This document shows, one piece after another, positions 24,545 to 35,800 of a stretch of DNA of 64,000 nt (position 1 is the first letter of the stretch; every line of letters starts with the position of its first letter). The notes beneath the pieces were generated by a model. It ran no database searches. It saw only the letters and a list, made by a program, of their open reading frames with translations, and was not told where the DNA came from. The DNA lies in contig CADCSX010000002.1 of the NCBI GenBank assembly GCA_902805475.1, forward strand, positions 1,116,001-1,180,000. The letters run 5' to 3'. A program made the translations under genes and the position numbers. This DNA is from Entonaema liquescens (lineage: Eukaryota; Ascomycota; Sordariomycetes; Xylariales; Xylariaceae).

Positions 24545-25663
24545 ATTCGCCTATGCAACACTTTCAATAACAACTTTTGTTCTTATAAATGGTATGATGC
24601 TCGTTTTTTAGAGCGCTCTCTCCGTATACTCGACCCCTCGTACTTTTAGAAGATAACATACCGACCAAAAAAGAAACTTGCAGAAGAATTGCTTTCTAGT
24701 GGTTTCGTTCATTCCGAGGTGTCACCAAAAAAGAAAACTTCGGTTGGAGACAGTGAGGCGCCACCACTTTGATCGGACTCTACTCATGCAGACGTGTGTT
24801 TTGCGATCTTGCCCTGGAATAGGATAGACCGACAAAAGAAAATAGAATCTATTAGTTTCTTGCCTTCTACTGTAGGAGGTTGGTTCGGTCATACTCAAAG
24901 AGGGCTTATTATCACGAACAGAAACAACCGATATATCCGATGCTAGATATTATAGGCTTGCTAAAGTGGTCATGTCGCCAGGCTCCTACCAATTACTTAC
25001 GTACGATTTCTCAATACATTAGATACCTAGGACTACTCTGCATATCATTTATCACTTTTCTTGCTACATTTATACAATACCCCCATCGTTAACCGGATTC
25101 AAACATGGTTCTTCTCCAGGCTGTAACTTCAAGAAACTACAACAGAGATCATACATAGGTATACTTATATCAAGAATAGACCAACTAAACCAACTATAGC
25201 AGCAATACATTTCTACTTCATATTTAGCTGTCCAATGAGTATGCTCAAAAGCCTAGTTCAGATGATGCCTAGGTAATTCATCCCATATATACTTGAATAC
25301 TTGTATTAGTGCCTGTCTCTTCACGATTCACGTTGCGGAATGGCCGTCTTCATATTCTTGCACTTGGGGTCCGTACTTTCCCTCTATCTTTAGGCAGCGT
25401 ATGCCAGGCAGATTGTGAATTTTCCTGGTGGCTTTAGGTATTGCCTGAACTTTCATTAGAATAAGCACGTTGTAGGTCAATGCAGCTTCGGCAAAACGCA
25501 TCACATTCACATTCTCATTCACGCGTTCACGCAGGCATCCGCCGATAAATTTCCCACGTGAATGCCTTCGCACCCCCATTTTCTCCTCCCTACAACTTCA
25601 ACATCATCGCCGAAGCTGAAACCAAAACCAACTTGTCCACTGGCATCGCATACTTCTTCTGAA
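24545..25663. other. Intergenic, 1.1 kb
   Basis: Shared upstream region of the divergent HET and coiled-coil genes. A near-repeat CACCAAAAAAGAAA-type motif occurs at about 24664-24682 and 24722-24738. The open frames at 24880-25092 and 25328-25579 look like chance. Confidence 0.45.
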
Positions 25664-26229
25664 ATGCCCTTTTCCCCTCCGGACGGTCAAGGTAAGTGAA
25701 CCCACACAACTATAGGAATTAACTTCCTGAACTAACAAACGCAGATTCCGATTTCGACAACCTGACCGACACCATGTCTCTCACCGGCCCTCGCAAGTTC
25801 ACCGAGTCCGACGTAAGTTCTTTCTCAGTTCCCTTCGTCATTTACACTCTATCGTAAGTACGGGGTATACTAAATAGTCCCCAGCTGGACGAGGAGACCG
25901 CCCAGGCAAAGCCCGCGAAGATCCCGAAGACAGAGCGCGAGCAGATCCTCGACGTCTCGAACAAAATGCTGCGGATCACGGGCATGGTGGAGTCCATGAA
26001 TGTCGGCCTTAAGAAAACCAGGACCATGGTAGACTCTGCAGTAGGCCGGGTCAATGCCGAGCTCGACAGATGCGCCGACAGAGCCAACGAAGTCATTAGG
26101 GAGTTGTCTGCTTGCAACTGGGCGCTCTATATCGCCAACCAAACCAACGAGAGACTCGAGAGAGAGAATGCTATGCTACAGGAACGCATCAGCATGCTAG
26201 AAGCCAGACTCAATGAGAAGGAGGACTAG
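25664..26229 (+). CDS. Small coiled-coil protein, 146 aa, unrecognised
   Basis: Three exons: 25664-25691, 25745-25812 and 25885-26229, with GTAAGT-type donors and CAG acceptors; all phases agree. No signal peptide. The N-terminal 40 residues are polar and acidic. The rest is helical, with a heptad-rich C-terminus (NERLERENAMLQERISMLEA) that should form a coiled coil. No catalytic motif is seen. Role unknown; a structural or adaptor protein is plausible but not shown. Confidence 0.75.
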
Positions 26230-26605
26230 GGGCTTCGTTCACAACGCCATCCGCTCCTAAGCCTTAGGTGTTGGGTCAGAATGAAGAACCACATTGTATG
26301 GAGCAAGAGGTTGATGGGAAGTTCTTAACTTCGAAGGTTTGGTTGAGGGATATGCGGCGAGTGTTGAATGCTTTGTCAGTCGGAGGTTCACTAAGGTATC
26401 ACAGTTGTTTGCGACATAGATACTGCTCTAATTCACTCGTTGAGATTGAAAAGACCGATAGGCTTCCTCGTGGCCAGTCGTCATTGATTTGCCGTATTGG
26501 CTTTCTGATTTTGTGATGAATTAATATACTCGTTTCGGTCCTAACATCAAAATTTCGTAGAGACTTAGGCTTGGTCCTATCTAGTAGGCATATAAACTTA
26601 CTAGA
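26230..26605. other. Convergent intergenic region
   Basis: 3' flanks of the coiled-coil gene and the mitochondrial carrier. No repeat or RNA gene seen. Confidence 0.45.
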
Positions 26606-27499
26606 TTAGGTAGGTTCCAATCTTTTATGTCTTCCATGACCAAGTTCGAGCATAATCCATTCGTAAACGGCCCACTGGACAGCGTTAACAATGAAGGCTC
26701 TGACGCTACATATGGTTAACCCTCTAAAGAACACTCGCATGCCTTCCTCTCTATACGCGGCTCTAGCAGTCTCCATTGCCCCTAAGCGCCTCTGGGTTAG
26801 CAGAGGAGAATTAAGTAGTGGTGTTTTTATGGTATCAGAAGTTTGTGCCTGAACCCGGGTCTTGATAACATCAAGAGGGAAGATACTAGCCCAGGTGACA
26901 ATGCCAGCCAGTCCTCCACAAAGCAAGACTTTTGCTGCGTCTTGTGAGAAGTCGGAGGCGTTCTGCCGGTTAGACTCAACCCATTTGCTACTCAATTCAT
27001 AGGACCAAAAATAGAATCCATACCCAATACTGTCTCTCAGTGCCGTGACAACACCACCAAAGTACAACCCCCTAATACCCTCGGTCTTGAATACCTGCTT
27101 CGCGATTTTCCAGCTCGAAGCTGGGGGCGATGACAACTGAGCACGGCACTTGATCAGCTCAGTAGGGGTGCTCACGGCCCAGGTTGCTAAGCCGCCAATG
27201 GCACCAGCGAACCATGTAGTCCAGAGGTTTGATTGACAATTCAGGACGGTATTTATAGCGGCTTCGCTGCGATTATAGGAGACGAAGAGGAGGGCGTTCA
27301 GAGCACCATATCCAAGCACAGGTGCGGCAGTCCCGGCTACTAGAGCAGACTTGCTTTCAAACTGTCTTGCATATGATGTAACGGTCTGAGTAGGTATGCC
27401 GTCGCGCGCTTGCAGCCGCACTTTAATGAGATCTAGGGGATTTCCGATTAGAATACCAACGGCTCCGCTGATATAGCCAGCCCAGAAGTCGGCGGACAT
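26606..27499 (-). CDS. Mitochondrial carrier family (SLC25) protein, 297 aa, single exon
   Basis: Inner-membrane solute carrier. The three-repeat build is clear: the signature P-x-D/E-x-x-K/R occurs in NPLDLIKVRLQ (start), TPTELIKCRAQ (middle) and FPLDVIKTRVQ (third), each followed by a G-x-Y/F-x-G-like helix (RGLYFGG, RVFFRG). Length is the family norm of about 300. The middle repeat has Thr-Glu rather than Leu-Asp, and the layout resembles the amino acid/acylcarnitine branch (YMC1, ARG-13, CRC1), but the substrate cannot be fixed. One of the very few genes here without an intron. Confidence 0.93.
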   Translation of the reverse strand: MSADFWAGYISGAVGILIGNPLDLIKVRLQARDGIPTQTVTSYARQFESKSALVAGTAAPVLGYGALNALLFVSYNRSEAAINTVLNCQSNLWTTWFAGAIGGLATWAVSTPTELIKCRAQLSSPPASSWKIAKQVFKTEGIRGLYFGGVVTALRDSIGYGFYFWSYELSSKWVESNRQNASDFSQDAAKVLLCGGLAGIVTWASIFPLDVIKTRVQAQTSDTIKTPLLNSPLLTQRRLGAMETARAAYREEGMRVFFRGLTICSVRAFIVNAVQWAVYEWIMLELGHGRHKRLEPT

Positions 27500-28289
27500 A
27501 GCCAGAAGATTTGGCTTTATGAGATCACAGCTAGTGATCTACGAGAATCAAAGGTTTGATGGTATAAGTTTTGGAGAGGACGTCCAATTGTCCGTCACCT
27601 CCAAGCCGTGTATAACTTAACGTATATAAAGAGCGACATGAGACTTCAAGATTGGGGTTCTTATGAGAAGAGTAAGGATTGATAAATATATATATAATTC
27701 GCATCAGATATGATAAGCCTATCGAATAAGATCTATCAATCAAGATCAGTGAGTGAGATGAATGGAGACCCCGCTATTGAGGAATCGAGAGCGATCAAGC
27801 ACGAACGCGGGGCAGCGGAGATAACTCTAAAGAACATAGTGGAGTGGAGCCAATTATTAAATCATCTAGATAGAACATTACGTATATATAGCTTAGGTAA
27901 GGAAGTAGTTCTTTAACAGAAGGTAAACGTTCATGGCTACAGAATAAATAGTATAAGGATCGACTATAAATGAGGGAGAGAAATATAATTGAAAATGGAA
28001 GCAATCGCAGCAAAATAATGGAGTTACATATTCAATTAACATGGCATGTGGGGCAGATTGATTAACCACGTGACTTGGTGTCAGTTCCCCGCCAGTTCCG
28101 GCATAGGCGCGACGCGCTTTCCATCGAGTCAACAAAATGCCTAGGTTAATTGATTTCTAATAAGTCGCCGTTAAGTGGCAACCACCAATTCCATACATTT
28201 TACATACTTTATTCAATTTGCTATAGTATACCTCGAAATTCCTCTCGCTCTCTCGAAGAGTACTCAGGAAACGTTGCAAGGCGGTGAAA
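27500..28289. other. Divergent promoter region, carrier and RAD54
   Basis: Holds the promoters of both flanking genes. GGCGCGACGCGC at 28106-28117 resembles an MBF/MCB-type (ACGCG) site, which would fit cell-cycle or damage control of RAD54. This is an inference from motif resemblance only. Confidence 0.4.
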
Positions 28290-30750
28290 ATGTATTCAAA
28301 TATTCTCTACCAACGTCATCAACCAATTACTAACACTATACAGGACGAGTGCACCCACTACTCCGCTGGCAAAGCCGAACAGTACCCCAGGGAAGCGCCT
28401 CCATTCGCAACAATCGAAAGATCAGCTGTTTAAGCCATTCAAATGTCCTGGTGCGGCTCTCAGAACTCCAGCTACCGATCGTCCAGTTCGAAAAAAGAGG
28501 AAGGTAGATTATAAAGGTGCCGGTGGCGACGACTCGGAAGATAAACCGTACACGAACGCCGACAGATTAGCTCTCGCAAATCGAGATGTTAACCGTTTTC
28601 CCGTTTTTCAGGCCAAAGATAAAGACAAGGTCTTCAGAAAGGCTTTCAGTGTGCCTCTGATCAACAAGAATAATGGTTCTTACAACCCCAACCGTCCTCC
28701 GCCAACACTCGGTCTAAGGCAGGGAGCTGTTTTTATCGCTAAGCCTTTACACGACCCGAGCGGCGAGTTCGCCATTGTGCTCCACGACCCGACTGTTGAC
28801 GATAAGCCGAAGGAAACTAGCAAGCCAGAAGGAGATGAACCAAAGAGCAGCAGTCAAGAAAAGCTGGATGCGCCTCTAGTTCACAAGAGTCTTGCCGAGA
28901 TCTTGGGTATCAAGAAAAAGGTCGACAACGAACATCCAAGGGTCCCAGTTGTGATTGACCCGAGACTTGCTAAGGTGCTACGACCACATCAGATTGAAGG
29001 TGTCAAATTTATGTATAGATGTGTGACTGGAATGATTGACGAGAAGGCCAATGGCTGCATTATGGCCGACGAAATGGGTCTTGGAAAGACGCTTCAGTGC
29101 ATTACGCTTCTCTGGACTCTGTTAAAGCAATCACCCGAGGCTGGTAAGTCGTCGATACAGAAAGCTATTGTTGCCTGTCCATCTAGTTTGGTTCGCAATT
29201 GGGCAAACGAGCTTACCAAGTGGCTTGGCGCGGATGCCATCACCCCTTTCGCAATTGACGGCAAAGCATCTAAGGAGGAATTAACTCGACAGCTCCGCCA
29301 ATGGGCTATTTCGAGTGGTCGTGCAGTTACGCGACCAGTAATCATAGTTTCCTACGAGACGCTTCGACTAAACGTTGAAGAGCTTAAAAATACTCAAATC
29401 GGTTTAATGTTGTGCGACGAAGGTCACCGACTGAAGAACGGAGATAGTCAAACATTCACTGCGCTAAACAACCTGAAAGTTACAAGGAGAGTTATCTTGT
29501 CTGGTACACCGATCCAAAACGATCTTTCCGAATATTTCTCTCTAATTAGCTTCGCAAATCCTGGCTTGCTTGGCAATCGACTCGAATTCCGAAAGCGATT
29601 TGAACTTCCTATTTTGCGAGGCCGCGATGCTGATGCAAGCGAACATGATCGCAAGAAAGGCGACGAGTGTCTAGGCGAACTGCTAGGCATTGTCAATAAA
29701 TTCATTATCCGGCGTACGAACGATATTCTATCTAAATATCTCCCTGTCAAATACGAGCACGTCGTGTTCTGCAACCTGGCTCCATTCCAGCTGGATCTAT
29801 ACAACTACTTCATCAAGAGTCCAGATATCCAAGCTCTCTTACGTGGCAAGGGAAGTCAGCCCCTCAAGGCCATCACTCTGCTGAAAAAGCTGTGCAATCA
29901 CCCAGATCTTCTCAATTTATCTGAAGACCTACCGGGATGTGAGAAATTTTGGCCTGAGGACTATGCACCGAAAGACGCCCGTGGTCGAGATCGCGATATC
30001 AAGCCATGGTACTCAGGCAAGATGCAAGTGCTTGACCGCATGCTAGCCCGCATCCGTCAAGACACGAACGACAAGATCGTCCTTATCAGCAATTACACCC
30101 AGACCCTTGACCTCTTCTCCCAGCTCTGTCGTCATCGTGGATATGGCCACCTGCGTCTCGACGGTACCATGAATGTCACCAAGCGACAAAAGCTCGTCGA
30201 CAAATTCAACGATCCTGACGGCGGCGAATTCGTGTTCCTGCTCTCCAGCAAGGCAGGTGGTTGTGGTCTGAATCTCATCGGCGCCAACCGCCTCGTCCTT
30301 TTCGATCCGGACTGGAACCCGGCCGCCGACCAGCAAGCGCTGGCTCGTGTGTGGCGTGACGGGCAAAAGAAGGACTGTTTCGTCTACCGATTCATCGCCA
30401 CCGGTACCATCGAGGAAAAAATCTTCCAGCGCCAGAGTCACAAGCAATCCCTGTCGTCGTGTGTCGTCGACTCGGCCGAAGACGTAGAACGCCACTTCTC
30501 GCTAGACAGTCTGAGAGAACTGTTCCAGTACAGACCAGACACGCTGAGCGATACCCACGATACGTTCAAGTGTAAGAGGTGCAAGCCTGATGGGCGGCAG
30601 TTTATCAAGGCGGCGGCCATGCTGTATGGTGACACGAGTACGTGGAATCACTTTGTTAATAAGGATCTTAAGCCTATACAGGATTTGCTGCTGCGGCAGG
30701 AGTGTGGGGAGAACGAGGTTTCCGCCGTGTTCCAGTATATCTCGCATTAA
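28290..30750 (+). CDS. RAD54: Rad54 DNA repair and recombination ATPase, 802 aa
   Basis: SWI2/SNF2 dsDNA translocase that assists Rad51 in homologous recombination. Model: exon 1 is only AT (28290-28291); a 52-nt intron 28292-28343 (GTATTC donor, TTACTAAC branch, ATACAG acceptor) splits the start codon; exon 2 is 28344-30750. Total 2,409 nt, exactly in frame. Landmarks: basic N-terminal KKRKV motif near 28490, NRPPPTLGLRQGAVF, Walker A DEMGLGKT (about residue 242), DEGHRLKN, SGTPIQND, then helicase C with DPDWNPAADQQALARVWRDG and a Cys-containing tail (FKCKRCKPDGR). Without the intron the ATG frame hits TAA near 28432. Family assignment is firm; the very short first exon is the only uncertain part. 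Confidence 0.93.
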
Positions 30751-31127
30751 GGCATGTTTGAGGAATGAGGACGTTCCTAATTTTGGCATGATAGAATGGC
30801 GCTGGAAGGAAGGTTGGTCCACCGCATTTGCAATGGTATGGTATGGTGTTAGGGCGTGGCGTTGTTGCTTCGTAGACTTGCTTGCTGCGTTATGATATAG
30901 TGTCTGTTATGAGAGACTTTACGAGAGTACTTAATGATCGTATGGTTTGATGCACATATTAACTGATTGTTCATTTATTACTTCTTGTGCCTGAACTTCT
31001 GTTGCTACTGCGAGACCGTGACGACACTTTCGCCTTTCGCTCATGTCTTTGTAGGGAGAAACCAAAATATAATGTGTCGCTACTCGTACAACTGATTTAT
31101 TCTCCATCCAGGGCATCATCACGCCCC
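30751..31127. other. Convergent intergenic region
   Basis: 3' flanks of RAD54 and the HVA1-like gene. Nothing else supported. Confidence 0.45.
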
Positions 31128-31507
31128 TTACTTATGTTCCAGCGTCCCCGGGTTATGCGCAACATTGTGACCATGCTGGTCCTTAAAGAGAACCTACGAA
31201 ATATTAGCTTCCGCTTTCCACACTTGCTTCTGGTTTGCCCCTTCTCCCTTAATTCATATATTGCCCTTTATACAGGACAGAAAATAGCTTCTTCTTTTTC
31301 CCCTCTCTTAACAAACCAGATGAAAGGAAAACGGGATGTAAAACTTACCTTGGGCGGATTCTTCACGCCAGCCTCCCGTGCCTCGGCGCTCGACTCTACG
31401 ACCTGGTCGACTTCGCCCTCGCGTCGGCCCCCACGGGCTTTAGTCCATACCGTGTCGCCTTCTTGGATGGGCTGGCCTTGTTTGTCTTTGATCTGCGAGG
31501 AGGGCAT
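31128..31507 (-). CDS. Hypervirulence-associated (HVA1) TUDOR-domain small protein, 74 aa
   Basis: Exon 1 31507-31349, intron 31194-31348 (GTAAGT donor, CGTAG acceptor), exon 2 31193-31128. The product MPSSQIKDKQGQPIQEGD, a RGG-rich strand region, GVKNPPKVLFKDQHGH and NPGTLEHK are typical of the small HVA1/TUDOR (formerly DUF2945) family. In-frame ATG at 31546 would add 13 residues (MDNDDDDDENHYT); the shorter start is chosen because family members begin at MPSSQI. The fold is a small beta barrel; molecular role is not established. The first exon alone runs into intron sequence and gives a false C-terminus. Confidence 0.85.
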
Positions 31508-32875
31508 CGTGTAGTGATTTTCGTCGTCGTCGTCGTCGTTATCCAATTATTTCGCTGCTAGGCTAACTAAAGTAAGTATTCGAGGAAGCTTCTTATCTGA
31601 GTTGGCATGGGCCTAGAATACGGACTATGCAAAGCTTTATATAATAAGGGGCGAACGGGTGAACGGGCGAATGAGGGCAATGTCGATCGCTGTAGGGGAG
31701 TTGAGGACATCGCGGGTTGCTTGACGTCATTACGGCGTCAGGTTTACAGCTTGTTGCTTATACATACCTGATACCAATCTACTACCGACAATTTCATTTC
31801 TTCATGAAAAGTCCATGGTAATATATAGCTAATGATACAGCTTATTTCGTCATGTTGCTCCTCAGACGTGACCACAATATACATACCTAGTTACTATCTC
31901 CTAGGTACCTAAAGTTTACACTGAATAAGTCTTAGCAACTAGTTCCACTTTTTCCTCTCAAGAAACAACTTAACAATCAACTCTCTAGTCAGGCGCATTG
32001 ATTTAAAGACGTAAACTGGGCGTTGTCACTTCCTAAGAGCTCTTTGCCTAAATCTTAAGCTAATAGACCGGTTCTCCTCGTCTTCATGTTCCACCCCTCC
32101 CATTCAAAAGGTAATTGATACTCAGTATGTGTTAGTTAGAATGTTTTATTATGTCATACACTCAAGGTGCTTATTCCCGAGGCTACTAGACTTCAAATAA
32201 GACTATTAGATTCATCCTGTAGGTCGGTATGAGAAATTACTTTAGAGCACGATTGAATTTAACTCGATATAATAGTATAACCTGGTCCTTATATTTGGCT
32301 AACGTAACTTTTTAGTATTGTTAATATGCCATCTTGGCTTTCTCTCTATCCTGTTGATTGTATCTTTCATTAATCAATCAAGTCTAGAATAAGGTGATAC
32401 CAACTCTATCCACAAGATATTTGCTTAACTCTCTTTCTCGATCTTCTGCCATCCGACGGACACATTAAATCTTCACAGGTGACAACAATGACTCAGCTGT
32501 CAGATTCGCAACATAAGATCCATCATTAGGTAAGTATTTACACCAGATGAACCTGTATACAGTATCTTAAGTAAGGATTAATTCCCAACCCAAGGTCTCA
32601 CAGAGTAAATTGCCTATCTATAGGTCCCGCCTCCCAGTAAACGCCATGATCTACCATGCAAGAAAATCTCCGGCATCGACATCCTGCGTCCATCTACCTG
32701 ACATGCAAAGCCCCGTGTCACAGCTTGACCTGGCCCAGCCACGCCTCCCCATATTCCTCCCTCGACGGAAAAAAGGGGGTTGAAGATTTCATCGGCCTCT
32801 CAATAGAAAGTGGTATCATAATAAGAAGTGAGAAAGCCGCGCCTAATCTATGCCAAACACAGTATATTTGGCCCG
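31508..32875. other. Intergenic, 1.4 kb
   Basis: Promoter side of the HVA1-like gene and 3' flank of the SKT5-like gene. A GTC/GTT trinucleotide run at about 31518-31541 encodes the optional acidic leader on the minus strand. No further gene seen. Confidence 0.45.
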
Positions 32876-35800
32876 TTACATGACAACCTAAGATAAAGTT
32901 AGAATATACTTTACAAAACTCTTGTTGGAGATAAAGAAGGGGAGTACTGGAACTTACGCAATCGTCATTCTGCTTTGCTTGAGGAATACCCATCGCCTCG
33001 AAAGTGGCAGGTCCTTGGCTAGGCTTGGACGCGGGTTTGGGAGCTGGTGCAGGAGCTGGTGCAGACGCCGCCGAGCTGGGAGTTCCCGAAGGTGGCGGTG
33101 GGCTCGACACTGGGGGTCTAGCTTGTGCCTGTTGGGGTGGAGCACTTGAGCGGCCGTAGTCTTGCACTGGTGCACCGCCTCCTCGGCCACCACTTGATAC
33201 TCTCTGGCCTCCAGGACCCCCATGAGGCAACCCACCCGTAGGCATGGAGCTGTTACGAGGCCCAAGGCCACCGCTCATAGTTGGAGAGGGAGGGCCTGAC
33301 CCACGGCCACCAGCAGATATTCGGGGGCCAGGGGCATGGGATGCCGGTATAGACGACTCTCTCGGGCCGTACCCACCCGGATATTGTGCGGGCGGAGGTC
33401 CTTGTTTCGTGAGACGGTTAGGTCCAGGATTCTTGGCAGGGCCAGGACCAAGTCGTGGGTCATATCCGGCTGGGGGTCGTTGATCGAATTGCCCTGTGAC
33501 AGGGCGAGCTCTTGGATCTCTTCCAGGGCTGGACTGGCGGTAGCCACCTGGACCTTGCGGTCCCCAACCAGCGGAAACTGGGCGACCACGGTTAGGATCC
33601 ATACCAGCTGGGGGGATAGGTAATTGGCCTGCTGAATAGGATGGGCGCATGCCACCGCTTCCGGGAGATCCCGTGCGGATCCCGAAAGAACTCCCCGGCC
33701 GGTCTGCAATAGGCCCAGCTGACGTCCGGAGGCCTGGGTTGTAGTGAGGGGCAAGTTGCGGCTTTCCGCCTGTCATATCGTCTTCGGGGTAAGGCACAGC
33801 AGCTGACTTCGGCCGTAGGGATAAAGCTGGCGGTCTGTCATCTTCTGGATATGGAACTGCTGATACCGGCCTGTCGGGGAGGTTGACAGTGAAAGCAGGA
33901 GGTCGGTTACCACCACCACCAGAAAGTCGGGATGGGTCAGGCATATTCGGGCGGTCAAAGCCTTGCAGCCCAGGCGATGGGTGAGGTGATACTCTGGGAG
34001 AATTTTGGTCTTCCGATAGCGCTGGCATCGGGTTATTGGCTTGCTTAAATCGCTCGGGCCTTTGGCCCCTTTGCGAGCCATGTTTCGACTTGATCCTCCC
34101 CAGGGCCGTCGTCTCGTGGTCCTTCTTCGACAACGTCTTAGATTGTGATAGACTCTCTAATCGGTCCACGGCGTCCTTGTTCCCGTGATCTGCTGCTAAC
34201 TCGTACCACCTTCGAGCTTCTCGCAAGTCCTTCTCGACTGATATTCCAATCTCATAGTAGTAACCTATAGCAAACTCTCCAGTTGGTAGCTTTGCCTTGG
34301 CAGCTAGTTGAGCGTACTTGAACGCGAGCGCTTCATTTTTCGCAAAGGTTCCTTCGTAGCCAAACAAAAACCATCTGCTAACACCAAGGCACGCTTCGGG
34401 TTGGCCTTGTCTAGCAGCTAGGCCATAATAGTGTAGGGAGAGCGCCGGATTAAAATCGCAGCCGAGTTGACACAATTCGTAAGCCTGTCCCATCTTCAGC
34501 TGGGCTTTAGCAAAACCGAGATAGGCGGCCTTTTCGATATATTGTCGCGCAAGAGCGACGTCGTACTGTAAGACACCGTCGGGGATGGAAACATCCGGGA
34601 GGTCTCTCGCGATTAGCATACCGTACACAAATGCACCTTGAGGTGCATCTTCGTCAGCTGTATCGGCAGCAGTATGTATCATGTCTAAGCCTCTTGCGAT
34701 GTCTTTGGGTTGGCCTCGTTGGCCCAAAAGGTTGATCATGCCTAGTCGATAAGAGGCTGCAGAATCATTTACGGATAGGCCAAGTTGATAATGCTGTAGC
34801 GCTTTATCCATATCATTGGAGTTTTCGAATAGCATACCGATTCGGTAGTCGGCGCGGCCCCATCCTGCCTTCGCGGCGTTTGAGTAACAACTGTACGCCT
34901 CCTTCTTATCTTGTCGCTTACCAAATTTGCCAAACTCAAGCCATTTGCCTCTAATAAATAAAGCTTCGGGATGTCCTTGGTCTGCAAGGTAGCTAATTAT
35001 GTTAACGGCGTCAATCCGCAGCTCGTGTTCAAGCTTGGGTGTTGCCGTTCTTATCGGCAATTCTCGATCGTGGGGGTTGCGCGTTGCCTCTTGTTCTCGA
35101 AGGGCAGCCTCGGCAGCTATCTCAACATAGGATAAGACGTCGCGGGCCCAGCAAATCTGCATATTAGGATCGTTGGAGTGGAGAACATGGTGGCGGCTCT
35201 CTGCTAATACCGCCTCTTTCTCGTCGTCGCTAGGAGGGATATGTTCCCCCTGGACCTTAGGGAAAGGCGAAAAAGAAGGTAATTCGCGCATATCTCTAAG
35301 GTCGTTTTCGAACTGAGGAGCGCGGTCCTGGTTCTCTTGGAATGGACTGAAGTTGGATGCGGGACTATAATCGGTAGCGGGGTCTTGGCCTTGTTGGTAT
35401 TGCTGCCCAAAGCTGTTAACTCTGGTGTTTAATCTGGTGTTTAACACTGTGGATAGGGATGGTTCGCGAGTATGTCCCGAACCGGATCCGGGTGTTTGCG
35501 ACGATGAATTTCTCGGTTCTACTGATCGAGCTTCTAATTCCATACGTTGAAGGCCTTGTTGCATATTCTCGGGAACTTCTGGCATTACCCTGTTAAAAGT
35601 GCGAAAAGGTCAGGTCAGGTCAGGTCAGGTCAGGTTTGAGTCAAAGTCAGATGCTGACAGTTCAGGTCACAGAGATGTTGCATAGGATATATAGGTCTTG
35701 CATGCTGTTGGTCGGGAGTAGGGTCTTGTTTCAATATGTAGGTAATAGGTAATAGGTAATAGGTAGAGGTGTAAGGACATAGACATAGGTGAGGTTAATG

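Noticed and set aside
31508..31546. Upstream ATG adding an Asp-rich leader to the HVA1-like protein
   Set aside because: The Asp run is a trinucleotide repeat and family members start at the MPSSQI position; kept only as an alternative.
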